From the NCBI RefSeq assembly GCF_009905375.1, contig NW_027417543.1:1-64000 (forward strand): a DNA stretch of 64,000 nt, given 5' to 3'. How positions within the stretch are numbered: the first letter of the stretch is position 1; every line of letters starts with the position of its first letter. Both the position numbers and the translations under genes were made by a program. Source of the DNA: Apium graveolens (Eukaryota; Streptophyta; Magnoliopsida; Apiales; Apiaceae). Of the stretch, positions 48,291 to 61,214 are shown piece after piece. Under the pieces are notes generated by a model. It did no database searches and was not told where the DNA came from. It was given only the letters and a program-made list of their open reading frames with translations.

Positions 48291-49044
48291 ATTTTAAACA
48301 CTATGAGATATTGTCGCTTGTGAATTTTCGCACATAAAATCATATAATAACTCTATGTTAAATCCTAGAAATATATAAAAACACTTTCCAAGAGAATCAA
48401 AAATTAATAACTTGTCGTTCTCTGAGAACAACTTTGTCATCAATATCACAAATGCTTGATGTACCAATGGATCATCATTCTATTCTTAATGATATATAAT
48501 GATATTGCTAAATGGTAAGGTTTTCTCCAAAAACTTTATCAAAATATCCCCAATTTATTTTAGTTCCTCTATAAGAGAATGATAATGTGTGATATGATAG
48601 CTGAGTAATGGTATTTGATTTCTTAAACCTTAAATCTAATAAACATGGTCAACAATATGGAAATTAAAATTAATCTAAATTTAAAATAAATAGGAAAATA
48701 ATAGAGATGATAGAAACATTACAATTTTCCTCGTATGCGGGTGGATTATAGAGTGTTATATACATGTATTTCTCAATACATGGAGGCTATAATTTTTTCT
48801 AATGTAGTACTTCGAAATGGAGAAATTTGATCAAAATTAAAGAGTGGTTATTAATTAGAGAGACAAATTGTGTTCAATTTAGTTTTACTTACACATATTT
48901 CTCAACAAATCAATTCTACGTTAAAATTCTTTTTATCCATATAATTAAAAAATTGAGTTCTAGTGGCCGATACTTGAATCTGGTACATGGTAAAAAGGAG
49001 AGAATAAAGCGTACCAAAGTTTTTTAAGTTGTAAAAGAGAATTT
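48291..49044. repeat. V segment and AT-rich spacer, right arm
   Basis: V (48291-48480; ACACTATGAGATATTGTCGC, ATGCTTGATGTACCAATGG), then spacer matching inverse 24011-24479, including GGAAATTAAAATTAATCTAAATTTA. The plus frame 48827-49027 is incidental. Confidence 0.45.
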
Positions 49045-49490
49045 TAATCGTTATATCAATAAATCTCCATTCCAACCTATCTTATGCCTTAAAATATCAA
49101 TTCTAACCCAACCAAGCCCTTTTTTCCATTGTGACTTCAAATGCAATCATTGTATTATGAGCTAATAGTCTCCTTTCATTAAAAGCACTATGTTTGTTAG
49201 ACACTGTCTAGATTAAACATAGTTTTAACTTATTCACCACCACCTTCGATAGTATGCGCATGAGAACATTATAAAGATAGATAGGTCAAAGACCTTACAT
49301 ATGTTTGGGTTGTTTAACCATAGAAATAAGACATACAAGCATAAGATTTAGTTCCCTTGGCCCATGTCCTATATCAAAGAAAATCTGACAAAATAAAACA
49401 ACATATCTTTTGAAAATATTTCAATACGTTTGAAAAATGCCGGGTTCGACCCATGTGGATCTAGTGACTTGTATTAATGCATGAAAAAGA
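49045..49490 (-). pseudogene. LINE (L1-type) reverse-transcriptase remnant, copy 2
   Basis: Minus strand: KSLDPHGSNPAFFKRIEIFS at the start, then VKQPKHM, PIYLYNVLMRILSKVVVNKL, HSAFNERRLLAHNTMIAFEV and DRLEWRFIDI. The order matches plant L1 ORF2 from the KSPGPDG motif to YDRVEW. Many stops and shifts; no endonuclease or FADD motif. Confidence 0.7.
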
Positions 49491-49719
49491 CTACATTCTT
49501 AACTTCCTACTCCCTAATAGGTACTATGATCTAGTGATTGTGAAATAATAATTAAAAAAAGTTTACAAAAAGGGAAAAATTTGACACAACCTTAATCAAA
49601 TAACCATATGTCAAACAAAATGGTAAATTTTGAAGTAAATTTAAACAACTTACCCGAGCAGAAACAAAACCATGTAAAGCGATAGAAAAAAACATATGTG
49701 TGTGTACTATCCAACTAAA

Positions 49720-49959
49720 TCATAGTGGAATCCATGTAGATGTGGAGGCCATAACAAGGAATATCAGATATGCATGTCCCATAATTACAATATACCTGTT
49801 TGTCTTGTCATGGTCTCGGTATTTTTGTTTATAACTATGAGCCAAAGCCAAAGCGACCAAATCGAGATGTTCCTCCTGACTCTGATGTTTTATCTTGAGC
49901 AGAAGATGCTTTTTTGATGAGTCGATTTGATCCAAGTTTGTGGAGAAACCACCTTGCAA
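49720..49959 (-). pseudogene. Exon-like block of unknown origin, copy 2 (open)
   Basis: Open for 79 codons: GGFSTNLDQIDSSKKHLLLK, EEHLDLVALALAHSYKQKYR and a hydrophobic end IVIMGHAYLIFLVMASTS. It is preceded on the minus strand by an acceptor-like CTTTGCAAG, about 120 bp after the E(z)-like exon. In a genuine E(z) gene the next exon would begin with NQRM; it does not, so either the splice model or the origin differs. Two internal donor-like sites suggest intron read-through in the last part. Confidence 0.4.
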
Positions 49960-50076
49960 AGAGAAAGTTAGATACCGGGATTTGTAAATAACAATCTGAG
50001 AATCTCATATTATAATTTAATTTAATTTCTTATCATCAAATGATAAGGAGTTGTCAAAAAAAGAGCAGAAAATGTT

Positions 50077-50331
50077 TTACCTATCCAAGGGAATCCATGT
50101 TATAAAAGATGGCAATCTTTCCACTTTTGCTAACTTGATACGTTTCCCTGTAGTAGGAAGCAACATCATAGTTGCAGAGCAATGTCCTTCATCAAAACTA
50201 TAGATGTCATTTTCTTCGTTATTTATATTAATAACATATGGCCTCTCCGTCCTTGAACTATTCTTGTTATCAACACTTGTGGTATCTCTTCTTTCAACAC
50301 ATTTCTTCTCACTTCCCGTATCTTGGGTCAT
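50077..50331 (-). pseudogene. E(z)/SWINGER-like Polycomb methyltransferase exon fragment (open copy)
   Basis: An 84-codon open frame from ATG 50331 to TAA 50077. The end, KLAKVERLPSFITWIPLDR, closely follows the plant E(z) (SWN/EZA1/CLF) motif KLPxVxRLPPYTTWIFLDR. The preceding HCSATMMLLPTTGK sits where those proteins have ASTAVLLGS. A donor-like site follows directly after DR, a plausible exon end. E(z) proteins are nuclear H3K27 methyltransferases of PRC2. This fragment covers only a short region N-terminal of the SANT and SET domains and has no catalytic residues. The upstream half (CVERRDTTSVDNKN) is not recognisable. It is a captured gene piece, multiplied with the LINE remnant. Confidence 0.55.
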
Positions 50332-50829
50332 TTTCTCACAATTTTCGTTTATCTTTTTTTTTAAAATGAAACCATTAAAAAATTATAAGATGTGAATTAT
50401 AATAACACTTGCTTAATTGATTATTAATAAACAAGTATACAAACACCTTTATATGACCTAGGCGATTGGACACAAGTTTTTTATTTAACGAGTCAATATA
50501 TAATAAAATATCTGAAAGTATTGAATTTCTTCTTTATAGTACTTCATTCTATAAAGATTAACAAACTATAAGAACAAGGTGCAAACAAAAAATCCAAAAT
50601 ACAAATCCTACTTTTACAACAACAAGTGATTCCTCACAATTTCTTACCAATGTCATTCCAAACAAATCCCAATACAACTCAGAACTGATAATAAGACACG
50701 ATTGACATATAAACATGATTTAATAAATAAACCCTAATTAACACATAGTGTAACCTTGATAAAAGATCCCAAACACAAAATAACATAAAAACAAAAAAGC
50801 AAGGAGGTAAATTAAACAATATTTAATAA
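50332..50829. other. Leader/intron-like stretch 5' of E(z)-like exon
   Basis: Inverse of 22471-22902, with the same acceptor-like CTAAAATG..TTTTTTTT arrangement just before the ATG. No reading frame is supported; the plus-strand frame 50204-50395 is a shadow. Confidence 0.35.
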
Positions 50830-51040
50830 TAATCGACCAAATTTAATCTTCTCCTAAATTATTTTAGTGAATTAAAAGAACTTTAGGAAAGATGATTTGG
50901 GAAAAAAATACATTTCGTTCAAGGTTTAATCTTTTCTGAGATTTAATCGACTTGCAGCTTGAGTCTTTACAAAGATTTAATATTCAGTGTTTGAGAGAAA
51001 TATTTCAGCAAAGATTTAATCTTTCGCCGCAGTGGAGATT
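50830..51040. repeat. GATTAAATC motif cluster, copy 2
   Basis: Inverse of 22251-22470. GATTTAATC-type motifs lie near 50843, 50922, 50941, 50971 and 51010. Motifs are better kept than the intervening bases. Confidence 0.5.
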
Positions 51041-52156
51041 GTTTGACAGTCTGTGTTTTTTTTTATTTAATAGACAGCCGAGAAAATAATTTCAGCAAGC
51101 CCGCTCACAAGTTTTGAACAAGACCGCCTAACTTTTGGGTCCAAATTTCTGATCTACTGTAACGATTATATAATGTATTGTAATAACATGTATTTGTAAC
51201 GACCTCGAAATTTTGTTGATTCAGTTGCAATGTTTTTAAAATCCCTTGCAATAGACATGAAATCACCTTTCAACAGCAACGTTTTTTAGACAGTTTTTAA
51301 AAATCTGGTTGCAAAAGAAATTATATGGTATAGTGAACTAAACCTTGTATAACCATTATTCATCTAATACCTGATTCTCCTACAGGCTGGAAGCTATTCC
51401 TCGTACATACCCTGATATACCCTGGTGATATTTATGAATTGCATTATACTCTGAAATAAATATTTTATCATTGTTAATTATGATTCTGTTTTATTGAATT
51501 ATAATATTTATCATGTTGAATTGTTATAGAATTGGATAGATTTATAAATATGGAACAGATTCGTGTTCAGACCAGATTGGTGGTCATATTAGGCCAATGT
51601 GTGCCTTGGATCCCGTATAGAAAGCAGAGTTGTGTGCCTTGATCGGGGTTAGTGTGTCACTTATCAGCAGCCTAACCTTGGTTTTAAACTTACAAATAAA
51701 TATCCAATTCTAACAATTGCTTAACAAGGAACTAGATTCCTATGAATCATTTCAATTGATCATTGTTTACACCCAGTTATTCTTATTATAACTTGCTGAG
51801 CTAGTTAGCTCACCCGTGTGAATCTGTTTAGGTCATTCTACAATTAAAATGGAAATTGTTGGTAACGAGGATCCCCAGTCCAGTATGCGATCTAGGATTC
51901 CCGGTTGAGTTGGATCGAGCTAGTTCGAGTTATGCAAGTTTGTAAGAATGATTTCATTTTCAGTTGTAAGTTAAACTAGTTGGGATTTGATATGACGTAA
52001 TAAAAGTCAAGGTTGTGGTTGGTTTTCATACTTTCACCTGTTGGGATCCGTGGTTGCGTAAATAAGGATAATTGTATATAATATTTCATATACAGGTTTA
52101 TATAATATGTGTGTTGTGAACCCCAAACTTCTGACCCGGGTTCGGAGGGCGTCACA
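51041..52156 (-). mobile_element. LTR-G, right-arm long copy
   Basis: On the minus strand it starts TGTGACGCCCTCCGAACCCG at 52156. The first about 980 bp are a confident match to 21167-22140; the rest (to 51041) is shared with the left arm but the LTR edge is unclear. It lies 22 bp from the gly stop codon, as in every copy. Confidence 0.5.
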
Positions 52157-52177
52157 ACCACCATCTCCGAAGCTAAA

Positions 52178-53308
52178 TCAACTACTAATGTAACCTAATA
52201 TACAACCAGTGCTACCACTAAAGCTACCAGCAATGCTACCATAAATTACCACTAATAAGACTAACCAATATAACACCAATGCTACCACAATGGCAACTAG
52301 CCATTCCCCCACCAATACGATCACTAATCTACCACCAATTCCAACACCAATGCCACTACTAAGACTAACCAATATAACATCAATGCTAACTGGCCATGGA
52401 TGGAACTGCTTAAGCTAGCACGAACTTCAAGACCAACACCAATAATACCACCACCAATTCTCCAGCAAAGATTACCCCTTTCAATGCCACCAATTGCACA
52501 AATAAGAACTCCAAGACCAATGGCACCATCAATTCCAGCAAATCCAATACTAATATTATCATTTCTTGTACCACCAATATAACCACTAAAAATGCTAGTC
52601 ATGCTGCCACTAATCCCACTATTAAAACTACCCAATATACCACCAATGCTACTAACACTCATGCCATTATTAAAGTTACCACCAATGATACACCTTAAGT
52701 TAGCACAAACTTCACCACAAACAATCCCACCACAAATTTTACTCCTAAGATTACAACTACTAGTGCCACAAATTGGACTAGTAAAATTACCACCACCAGT
52801 AACACCGCCAACAATATTACTACTGGATTAAAGAAAAACCATAACTCTATACTTTTTAAATAGTTATGGATCAATAGAAGTTACTAAGCAACGGGTTCTA
52901 GTGAGACTGAAAATGGTGACCCTACGTATTCATGTATTGAAAATATAATTTCTTCAAACACTAAAAAATTTCCAAAACAAAGCCTACATCTCTATCAAGT
53001 AAGAAATCTCATTTTCAACCATGTGTGTTGTGAAATGAAGTTAAAGAGTGATGGGGCTTGGTGAGATGGGAAACTCCTAATATAGGTAAACTTCATGTGT
53101 TATTAGGTCAACAAAGAGTAATTTAGAGTTGTTTGTCATATATACATTAAAAAAATAAAAAACACACGGCACATAGATCCACTTGTACTATGTGTATTTA
53201 TATTTATAATATATATTGGCATGGTAAAAGTTAAAAAATAACAAAGAAACCTTACAAGGTACATTGATGAATAGGAGAAAGGGAAGGCACTTGGAGCATT
53301 TTCTTCAT
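52178..53308 (-). CDS. Gly/Ile/Ser-repeat two-exon gene, W-type copy 3 (spliced frame open)
   Basis: Exon 1 is 53308-53256 (MKKMLQVPSLSPIHQCT), donor TT|GTAAGG. The intron is 433 nt. Exon 2 starts at 52822 after ATCCAG and stays open to a stop at 52324: about 183 codons in all, including SSIGGILGSFNSGISGSMTS and RRIGGGIIGVGLEV-like repeats. After HGQ a deletion shifts the frame (LALMLYWLV). The ancestral end CILGYISS with TGA at 52178 lies in another frame. With 20097 and 34529 this is one of three W-type copies whose spliced frame survives. Function unknown. Confidence 0.55.
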
Positions 53309-55989
53309 TGTTTTTAGAACTTGTTGCAAGTAGCAAGAAAAATATAATTCCTGTGAAAATATCTCTAAAGTAAGGTCATACATAAGCATAAAATAAATTT
53401 AGTAGTATAATTCAACAAATATGAACATAGAATATAAATAATAAGTGGGCTTCTTTTCTATAAATTTTCATTTTTTCATATACCTTGTACTTGATTATTT
53501 ATGAAGAACAAAAAAAAATTAATACAAATGTAACTGATTTTTTTCTAACCTTGACATATAATCTTGAATGGATAATTCTTGACATAGAGGTCATGTAAAA
53601 ATAAATACAAGTGACATTTTATGTAAATCTACATACATATAGACAAGTAAAATGGGATACTTATTTTAGTGTTTGATTTCTACCAAAAGTTTATGCAAAT
53701 AACACATATGAAAAGAAAATGAAGAAACAGGGAAATATAAATTATTAAGTTAATTTTGTTAAACAACATCAATTCATGATAACCAGTAAACCTTATCCAC
53801 TTAGTCCTCCACCAATTCATTTGGAGATGTGTTTAACCTTACAGCACCAAAACACTCTTTTATAGAAAATACAAATAACTCCAAAACCCTATTTCATGAC
53901 CACGTACAAATTCATTTTGTTTGTAAGGCGGCATGTGCTCATATTAGGGTTTTACCTACCTTTTTAATATGTTATATTTTGCACGCCCAATTGTATATCC
54001 TGGTTTCAATGGGCACAATTTAGTTTAAATTGTTTTTTATCTTACTATGAATTTCTTATTACAAATTCAATTTTTTTCTTTTCATAAAAATATAATTTAA
54101 CAAAGTCTGCTCCATGTATTATATAAACTAAATGGATGTTGATTTACAACCATAAGTACACAAGCATTATTCTAATTTATTTTGTATTGTAAATAAAATG
54201 AGATTCTATAAATTAAGTGGTAAGCATTGTATAAAAAAATTAACTAAAAATGACATTTTCTAGAAAATTTTAAATTTTATTTACTGAAATTATATATAAA
54301 TTCCCTACTGACCCCCTAACTAAGTATAATAGAAGTACTACTATCATACATTCAAGTCTTAAAAACCTCTCACAATAATTGAGATATTATTGGTCATGTT
54401 AAAATTAATATTACCATGACAACATTTAATCAAATTAAATTTCTAGAGGTATAAGGTAGCATACCAAATTTTCGACAAACAAGTCATACGTATAGGAAAA
54501 ATGATACAATTTTAAAAATATTTACTAATTGCTATTTTATTAAAACATAGGAATTAATATGAATGATAATATGATTGTTGATTTTTATTTTATTCTTATT
54601 CAATTTGATTTGAACATGTAAAATGACAATATATTGTGGGTAACACTACATATACCATATTCATTCACTGGTTGATTGGGAAAAATCTAAATTGGGAAGA
54701 AATTGAATGAGAAATGCAGCTCATAGTGTGTAAGTATATAAGTTGTTTGACTTGACCATCTGTACTTTAATATAATTATAATGAATATTTTCAATATTGT
54801 CAATTTTAATAAAAAATTATTAATTAAAACAATGCTTATATTTATAAACTTCTTTTGTAACTCAAAATTTTCAATAGACAAGTTTTCCAACAAATTTTGG
54901 GTCTTTTCACAAGGTGGGTATGAAATGCAAAGAAATATGTACCAAAATATAATTCCATTATTTTTTAAGATTAATAAAGAGGATACGTATAAAAATTACT
55001 TCTAGAATTTCCTTTTTTGAATAAAATTATTAATATTAAACTTTAATTCAAAAAAATAATTATTTTAAAAAGATATGTAAAATTATTAATTTTACATGAA
55101 CAAAGTTCAAAAAACATGTATATTCTACTAAGTTTGGCCTAAGATTTTATGTAATTCATCATTTATATTGATTTTGGTATGAAATGACTATTATGGCCCA
55201 ATAAGCATTTTTTTTCTATATAACAAATAGTAAAAAATGACTAGTTAAATTTCATACCAACTTTGTAATTTTTTTGTTATGATTTGAATCTACCGGTTAT
55301 ATTAGTGTTAGAAAATATATTTTTTTAAAAAAATATTTTAATAATCATATAAAGTAATCATTTAAGTAGAAAATTATAAGTTTTTAACTTCAGTTGAGAA
55401 AATTTTATAATGAAAATATGTTTTCGACAAATAATTAATGCTTACAAAAATATATTAAAATTATTTAAATATCATTTACATTACTTATATTTTGTACTCA
55501 CCATTTTTTATAGTTCTTTGAGTAATTTTAATCCAAATTAGTTATTTGAATAAACATTTCTTTTCTTGCAAATATTTTAAGAAAATATAAAAAAATAATA
55601 AAATCACCAAATTCTAAGAAAAACTATTAAAAAAGGAGATCAAAATTTAAATTCAAAGTTTGTCAAATCCCAGAACATACCTCAATTTTTGTCCGAAGGG
55701 GGAACCTACCGATGTAGGTGGGAATTGAGTTCCTCAAAATTAAAAAATGGTTTATAAAACTTCAAAAAATTTGGTGTGAAAAGTTGATGATATTAGTAAA
55801 TAACTATCACATTTTTTCCATCAGTATTTCATATGAGTGTTTAATAAAAATGACCTCATCACTATTTATTGATGAATACTTCTCATCAACATTGTTCATA
55901 TTAGTAATTTTTTGATATTATAGCATATGTTTTAGGATTCTTTATTGATTTTATATTTATATTGATTGTGTAAGTCACTAGTAGGTTAA
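53309..55989. repeat. W segment, right arm
   Basis: Inverse partner of 17281-20096. It contains the TTGTTTGTAAGGCGGC block (53918), the TGGGTAACACTACATATACC stretch (54638) and GGAACCTACCGATGTAGGTGGG (55700), a short near-palindrome. Minus frame 54687-54893 and plus frame 55718-55915 have partial counterparts in the other arm but carry shifts and match nothing I know. Confidence 0.5.
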
Positions 55990-57345
55990 CACTGTTGCAT
56001 TTATTTTATCATACATATAACCTACAATCTCTCAAGATATTTGCTCATGTTCACCTAGAGAATTTTGTAATAACTTTTTATTCAATAATATAAAAACTAT
56101 TCTTCATTATTGAGTACATAATTGGATTTAATTGTTATAATTATATTGACCCCCTCTATAGGTAATTAAAGGCCTAAAAATTGATATCAAAGCTTGGTGT
56201 TTATATAAAATCACTTTAAGATGCAAAAAATAATCATTAATGGCAGATAATGAAACTCAACAAAATGTGCGGTCACCATTAACCATAAACCAAATCAACA
56301 ACAATATGAGCAGATATGAAACCCTCAAATTTCCAATCTGGAAAATTAATGAATATCATTTCTGTAAAGTCCTCTGCAGGTAACAGATGGTGAATACTGG
56401 AAGGGATTTATGATGGACCTCATTAGCCCATGAAACTGGTTGTTGCTATTCGTGGTAAGAAAAAAATGCAAAAGTGGCACAATTTTGCATAACAATCTAG
56501 ACAGTGTGATGTCCCCTAGGTTTATTGGTTGCAAAAACAACCGCTATCAAGAAGATTCGAAGGACAATACTCAATCACCAGTATGAGCACTTTGACTCAA
56601 AACATGATAAGACTTTGTTTAGAAATTGTTGAATGATTTGTCACTTGTTGACATAGAGTATGATCCAGCATATTCAAACTTGAAGGTTCTTCTTGCACTT
56701 CCTCAAAAGTGTGACTGTAAAGTTATATGAATAAGGGATAATTATGATCTTGAAGACACATCTCTAGTTGAGATATATCCAATTCTGAAAACTAATGAAC
56801 TGGAGATGGAGTAGAAAAGTAAGACGAAATGGGACAAGACATGTTTCTCTCAGGGTAGAGGAAAAACAAGAGAGAAATTTACAAGAAATAACCATTTCCA
56901 AATGAAAGGCCATGATTGTATAGTCTGACACTAAGTCTCAAATACTCATGATGACTTACAAAATTATTCAGGAACTGAAATTGATCATGGTAATTATGAA
57001 GATATCCTACAAATTGATGCTCTTTTAGTTAAAAAGTTTAGAAATACCGGCTATATAGACTTCTAAAAAAATGCTTTTGAAAAAAGGCTCTAGTCCCTCA
57101 AACATTACCCTAATAAGAGGAATTAAAGGAAGAATGATCCCAAGGAGTCAAGGTATGGGAAAATTACAAGTCGAAGATCAAGTGCTATAATTGTGATGAA
57201 GTCTAACACTTTGCTGCTCATTCAGAAAGCCAAACGTTGAGAAGAAGCAAGTCTTGATCAGCAAGAAGAAGAATTGAAGCAAGTTTTGACCAGAAGAACA
57301 ATTGGGATGATACATTACAAGAGTACAAACTATGCTCACAAAAAT
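55990..57345 (+). pseudogene. Copia 5' region (PBS-like) and gag, most complete plus copy
   Basis: The 5' part (to 56180) is probably LTR remains. PBS-like TTGATATCAAAGCTTGG is at 56184-56200. Gag starts MADNETQQNVRSP at 56240 and passes YETLKFPIWKINEYHF. It has a deletion of the central part (the block matching 11800-11960 is shortened) and stops. It continues with VKVLLALPQKCD-type codons, then the zinc knuckle near 57178-57215 (CYNCDEV, TAA, HFAAHS). The fourth ligand is Ser, as in all copies. No pol follows. Confidence 0.7.
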
Positions 57346-59890
57346 TGCATAATGATGTGTATTTCTAACAAAGTAAATTTTATTATATATATGATTTAAC
57401 TTTTTTCTATTATAAAGGGTTTTTCTAATTTTAGGTAAAAGTTACAAAATAAATTAATGGAGATTAAATAATTTAAATATGTATATTTTATTTTGTTGAA
57501 TGATATTATCTTATTAAACTAAGACTGTTGAACAATCAACTTTTGGAAATTTATATGAATTATTCATAATAAAGTCAATATTTATTTAAATTAAAATGAT
57601 ATGAATAGTGTAAATTAGTTTTTTTATGATTTTCTTGCTAAAAAAATATGTTAAACACATTATTGAGACGTCATTTTAATGATAAAATAAAGAACATGAA
57701 CTCATAAATTGTTATGATAAAAACAAACACATTATTCTCAAATCCACTTACTCAAATTTACAAGGAAAATACAATATTGTAAAAAATAAAACTTAAATAA
57801 TCATCAAAAACATATTTAGGATTGCAAAATAAATTGAACAAATTAAATACTTAATCATGAATTATAAAGTAACTTATATAAAATATGTAAATGTCAAGAT
57901 TAATGAATATTGATATGTCTTTTCTAAAAAAATACACAATATTAATAAATGAATATACTGAATATGAAAAAAAAAAATATTTTATCTTTATCGCCTCCCA
58001 ACAACACGTAGTATTTTACAAAAAATATAAGTTTAAACAATTCGATAAAAACAATGAACAATTATCGAGGATCCAATTTAAAGTCCAATTATATAACAAC
58101 TAAATCGACTAATTATTATTGAATCAATATTTGTAAATAAGGTACTTAATATTGATAAATGATATATAAAAATACATTATATTTAGAGTTAAATATAAAC
58201 CATAAAAAATTTGAAAAACTGGTCTGATTCGATCTTAAGAAAGTCATATTTAAAAAGGCTAGAAGCTGTCTCAGCATATATTTTATTATAAATTTTGCTT
58301 CTCTCCTAAGAGAAAAAATTTGGATTAACTCAAATTCGGAATTTTAAAAATATCGAAATAATTGTTTTGATAGTTTTATTTTTCATCCAATTTTTTACAC
58401 TAAAATATTTTGGGATAAAATTCTAAATCGGATAAAATTCTACACATCTTTAATATATTTAAAGAAATTAAACAAATATACATTATTTTCGAAGAAACGA
58501 AAAGTAATAAAATTAAGTTTTTTACATATATCTAATTCGGACGTGCCGTAATTTGCGCCATTCTTGGGCCTCAAATTTTGTATAAAATCCAGATTCATTA
58601 TTTTTTTAGAAAAATTGATTTGATCCAAATTCTAAATATTTAAATTAATTACGCCACCCTTAACACTATTTAATTTATCTTTATATATTGATATGTCTTT
58701 TCTAAAAAATACACTACATTAATAAATGAATAAGAAAATATGTTATATACTGAATATGAAAAAAAATTATTTTATCTTTATGGCCTCCCAACAACACCTA
58801 GTATTTTACAAAAAATATAAATTTAAACAATTCAATAAAAACAATGAACAATTATCGAGGATCCAATTTAAAGTCCAATTATATAACTAAAAGGACTAAT
58901 TATTATTGAATCAATATTTGTAAATAAGGTACTTAATATTGATAAATGATATATAAAAACACGTTATATTTAGTAATTAAATATAAACCATAAAAATTTG
59001 AAAAAACTCGGTCTGATTCGATCTTAAGAAAGTCATATTTAAAAGGCCCGAAGCTGCGATGAACTATATTTTATTATAAAAATTTGATTCTCTCCAAAAG
59101 AGAAAAAACTTGGATTTATTCAAATTCAAAATTTTAAAAATATAGAAATAATTTTTTTGATAGTTTTATTTTTCATCCAATTTTTTATACTAAAATATTT
59201 TGGGATAAAATTCTAAATCGGAAAAAATTCTACACATCTTTAATATATTTAAAGAAAATTTAACAAATGTACATTATTTTTCGAAGAAATAAAAGTAATA
59301 AAATTAGTTTTTTACATATATCTAATTCGGAAGTGCTGTAATTTGCGCCATTCTTTCGGCCTCAAAATTTTGTATAAAATCCAAATTCATATTTTTTTAG
59401 AAAAATTGATTGATCCAAATTCTAAATATGTAAATAATTAAGCCACCCTTAACACTATTTAATTATCTATATTTAAATTATTAAATATTTATCTTTTATG
59501 TTGAAATGAACATTTATCATTTTTAGTTGAAATAAATTAGTCAATTTAATTATAATTATTATGTTCCCACAGTGGCTTATTGGCTTTGTATTCTACCAAA
59601 ATTTTATTTTTGTTTGCTAATAGAACCTATAATATTTCTCACTTTGTAAGTAAAGAGTATTATTGGTATTTAGCAAGAAAAATAACTTCTAATTGGATTA
59701 TCTTCTTGTACCTAGATAATCCATAAAGAAACTAACAATTCATGTTTTTAATAGAATTAGTCCAGACCAAAATTCAAGACTTGTTCCACTAAAATCAAGT
59801 CCTAACAACACTTTAAATACTCATTTTAAATTTGATAAAATTTATATAAAAATAAGTCAACAAAGAAACATGCAAATCAATGCAAGAAGC
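57346..59890. repeat. Z segment with about 0.78-kb partial tandem duplication
   Basis: The stretch starting TATTGATATGTCTTTTCTAAAAAA occurs at about 57909 and again at about 58686, so roughly 780 bp of Z is repeated in tandem. Unlike 39431-40360, the two copies have diverged. At GGC(C/T)xGAAGCTG the bases that follow differ in each Z copy. No gene. Confidence 0.5.
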
Positions 59891-61214
59891 AGTGTTTAAG
59901 ATATAGTAAGTTCTAGTGTAGACCACCCCACATGGAACATGTTTTTTACATAGTATTTAGCATAACATGATTTAGAAATAGTAATAGTTGTTGTAATCAC
60001 TATTGGGGTATTCATAAGGATGGAATCATTGGCATGTTGTTTCTCCATGTATGCAGAAGCAGCAGCAACCCCACACTTCGAAGTTGTACCAAGTACACCA
60101 ACATCCTTAAGAATCATCTTCCATACCAGTAAGACAACCTATCACTTGCAACTACAAAAAATACCCGTAAGTTTATAGTAAAATATTTGTAAATATTTCA
60201 TTGTTTTTCGAAATGGCTAGTAAGAGGTAAATAGAGAGAAAATATTTATAACTTGTGTCGTTTATGAGTGATTGTATGGTCTTAGCAAAAGGAAGTAGGA
60301 TACAAGGTTATGGCTGATATTATGAATTTGACATAGTTTTGTTAAAGATTATCAAAGAGAATTGAGGCAACTAACATATTTTACTCTTAATCTTGTCTCT
60401 GGTCAATAGTAGAGGTAACAAAATCTATAACGTTGAATATAAGAAATGACAATATACCTCATTTAGATTTCTCACATGATCTATCCTCGAATCCTTTCAT
60501 GCTACTTTATTAAGTCAAGCCATAAGATCTAGTTGTATCATTCTATGCCCTTCTAATAACTTCTCAACTATCAATGTACGCACGTACCATAACCGCAAGT
60601 AACCAATATGACTAATATGACTAAACTGTTCATCTTTCTCACTACAGTTTTTCAGCCCTCAGGCCTCCACAACAAACTTGTGATATGAACATATAGTCAC
60701 ACAATATCCAAAAATGTAAACAGAGATGAGCACAGAATAATACGATTCTTAAAATTCTGTAAGCAATTAGATGTATGAAATAAAAATCGACTACAATTAA
60801 AATTATTGCACTTGTAATTCTTAAATCATCTATAAACTGAACTAGTTTTATTAATATTACATTGTATCTACAAATAATGGTTTTCAACATGTTTCTACTT
60901 TCTATGCATCTCACAAAGAATACATAATCAAACAAAAAATATTTTGAGTGTTTTGCTTAAGCTGCATATAAGAATAAAGCATTGAACTTGTGTTGTTGCA
61001 AGGGGAGTGTGCCTTGCTATCAGGTTATCAAGTCTTTCCTCAATATTAGATAAGTGATGTCTGAGACCAGATAAAAGTTTGAATGGAACGAGTACAAAAT
61101 CTCGTGTTCAATTTGTTTCACCTTTTGGCTCTCATTACATAAGCAACTCATGACTTCTTGTTTATATATAAAAATAATATATAAGACTCTATTTTAGGAG
61201 GGTTAGGAGGGTCA
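59891..61214 (-). repeat. U segment, right-end copy
   Basis: Full-length U in the plus order of 43691-44964, more diverged. The small ORF (about 59990-60125 on minus) reads GVAAASAYMEKQHANDSI with a frame change at the end. It closes with GGAGGGTTAGGAGGG at 61197-61211. Confidence 0.5.
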
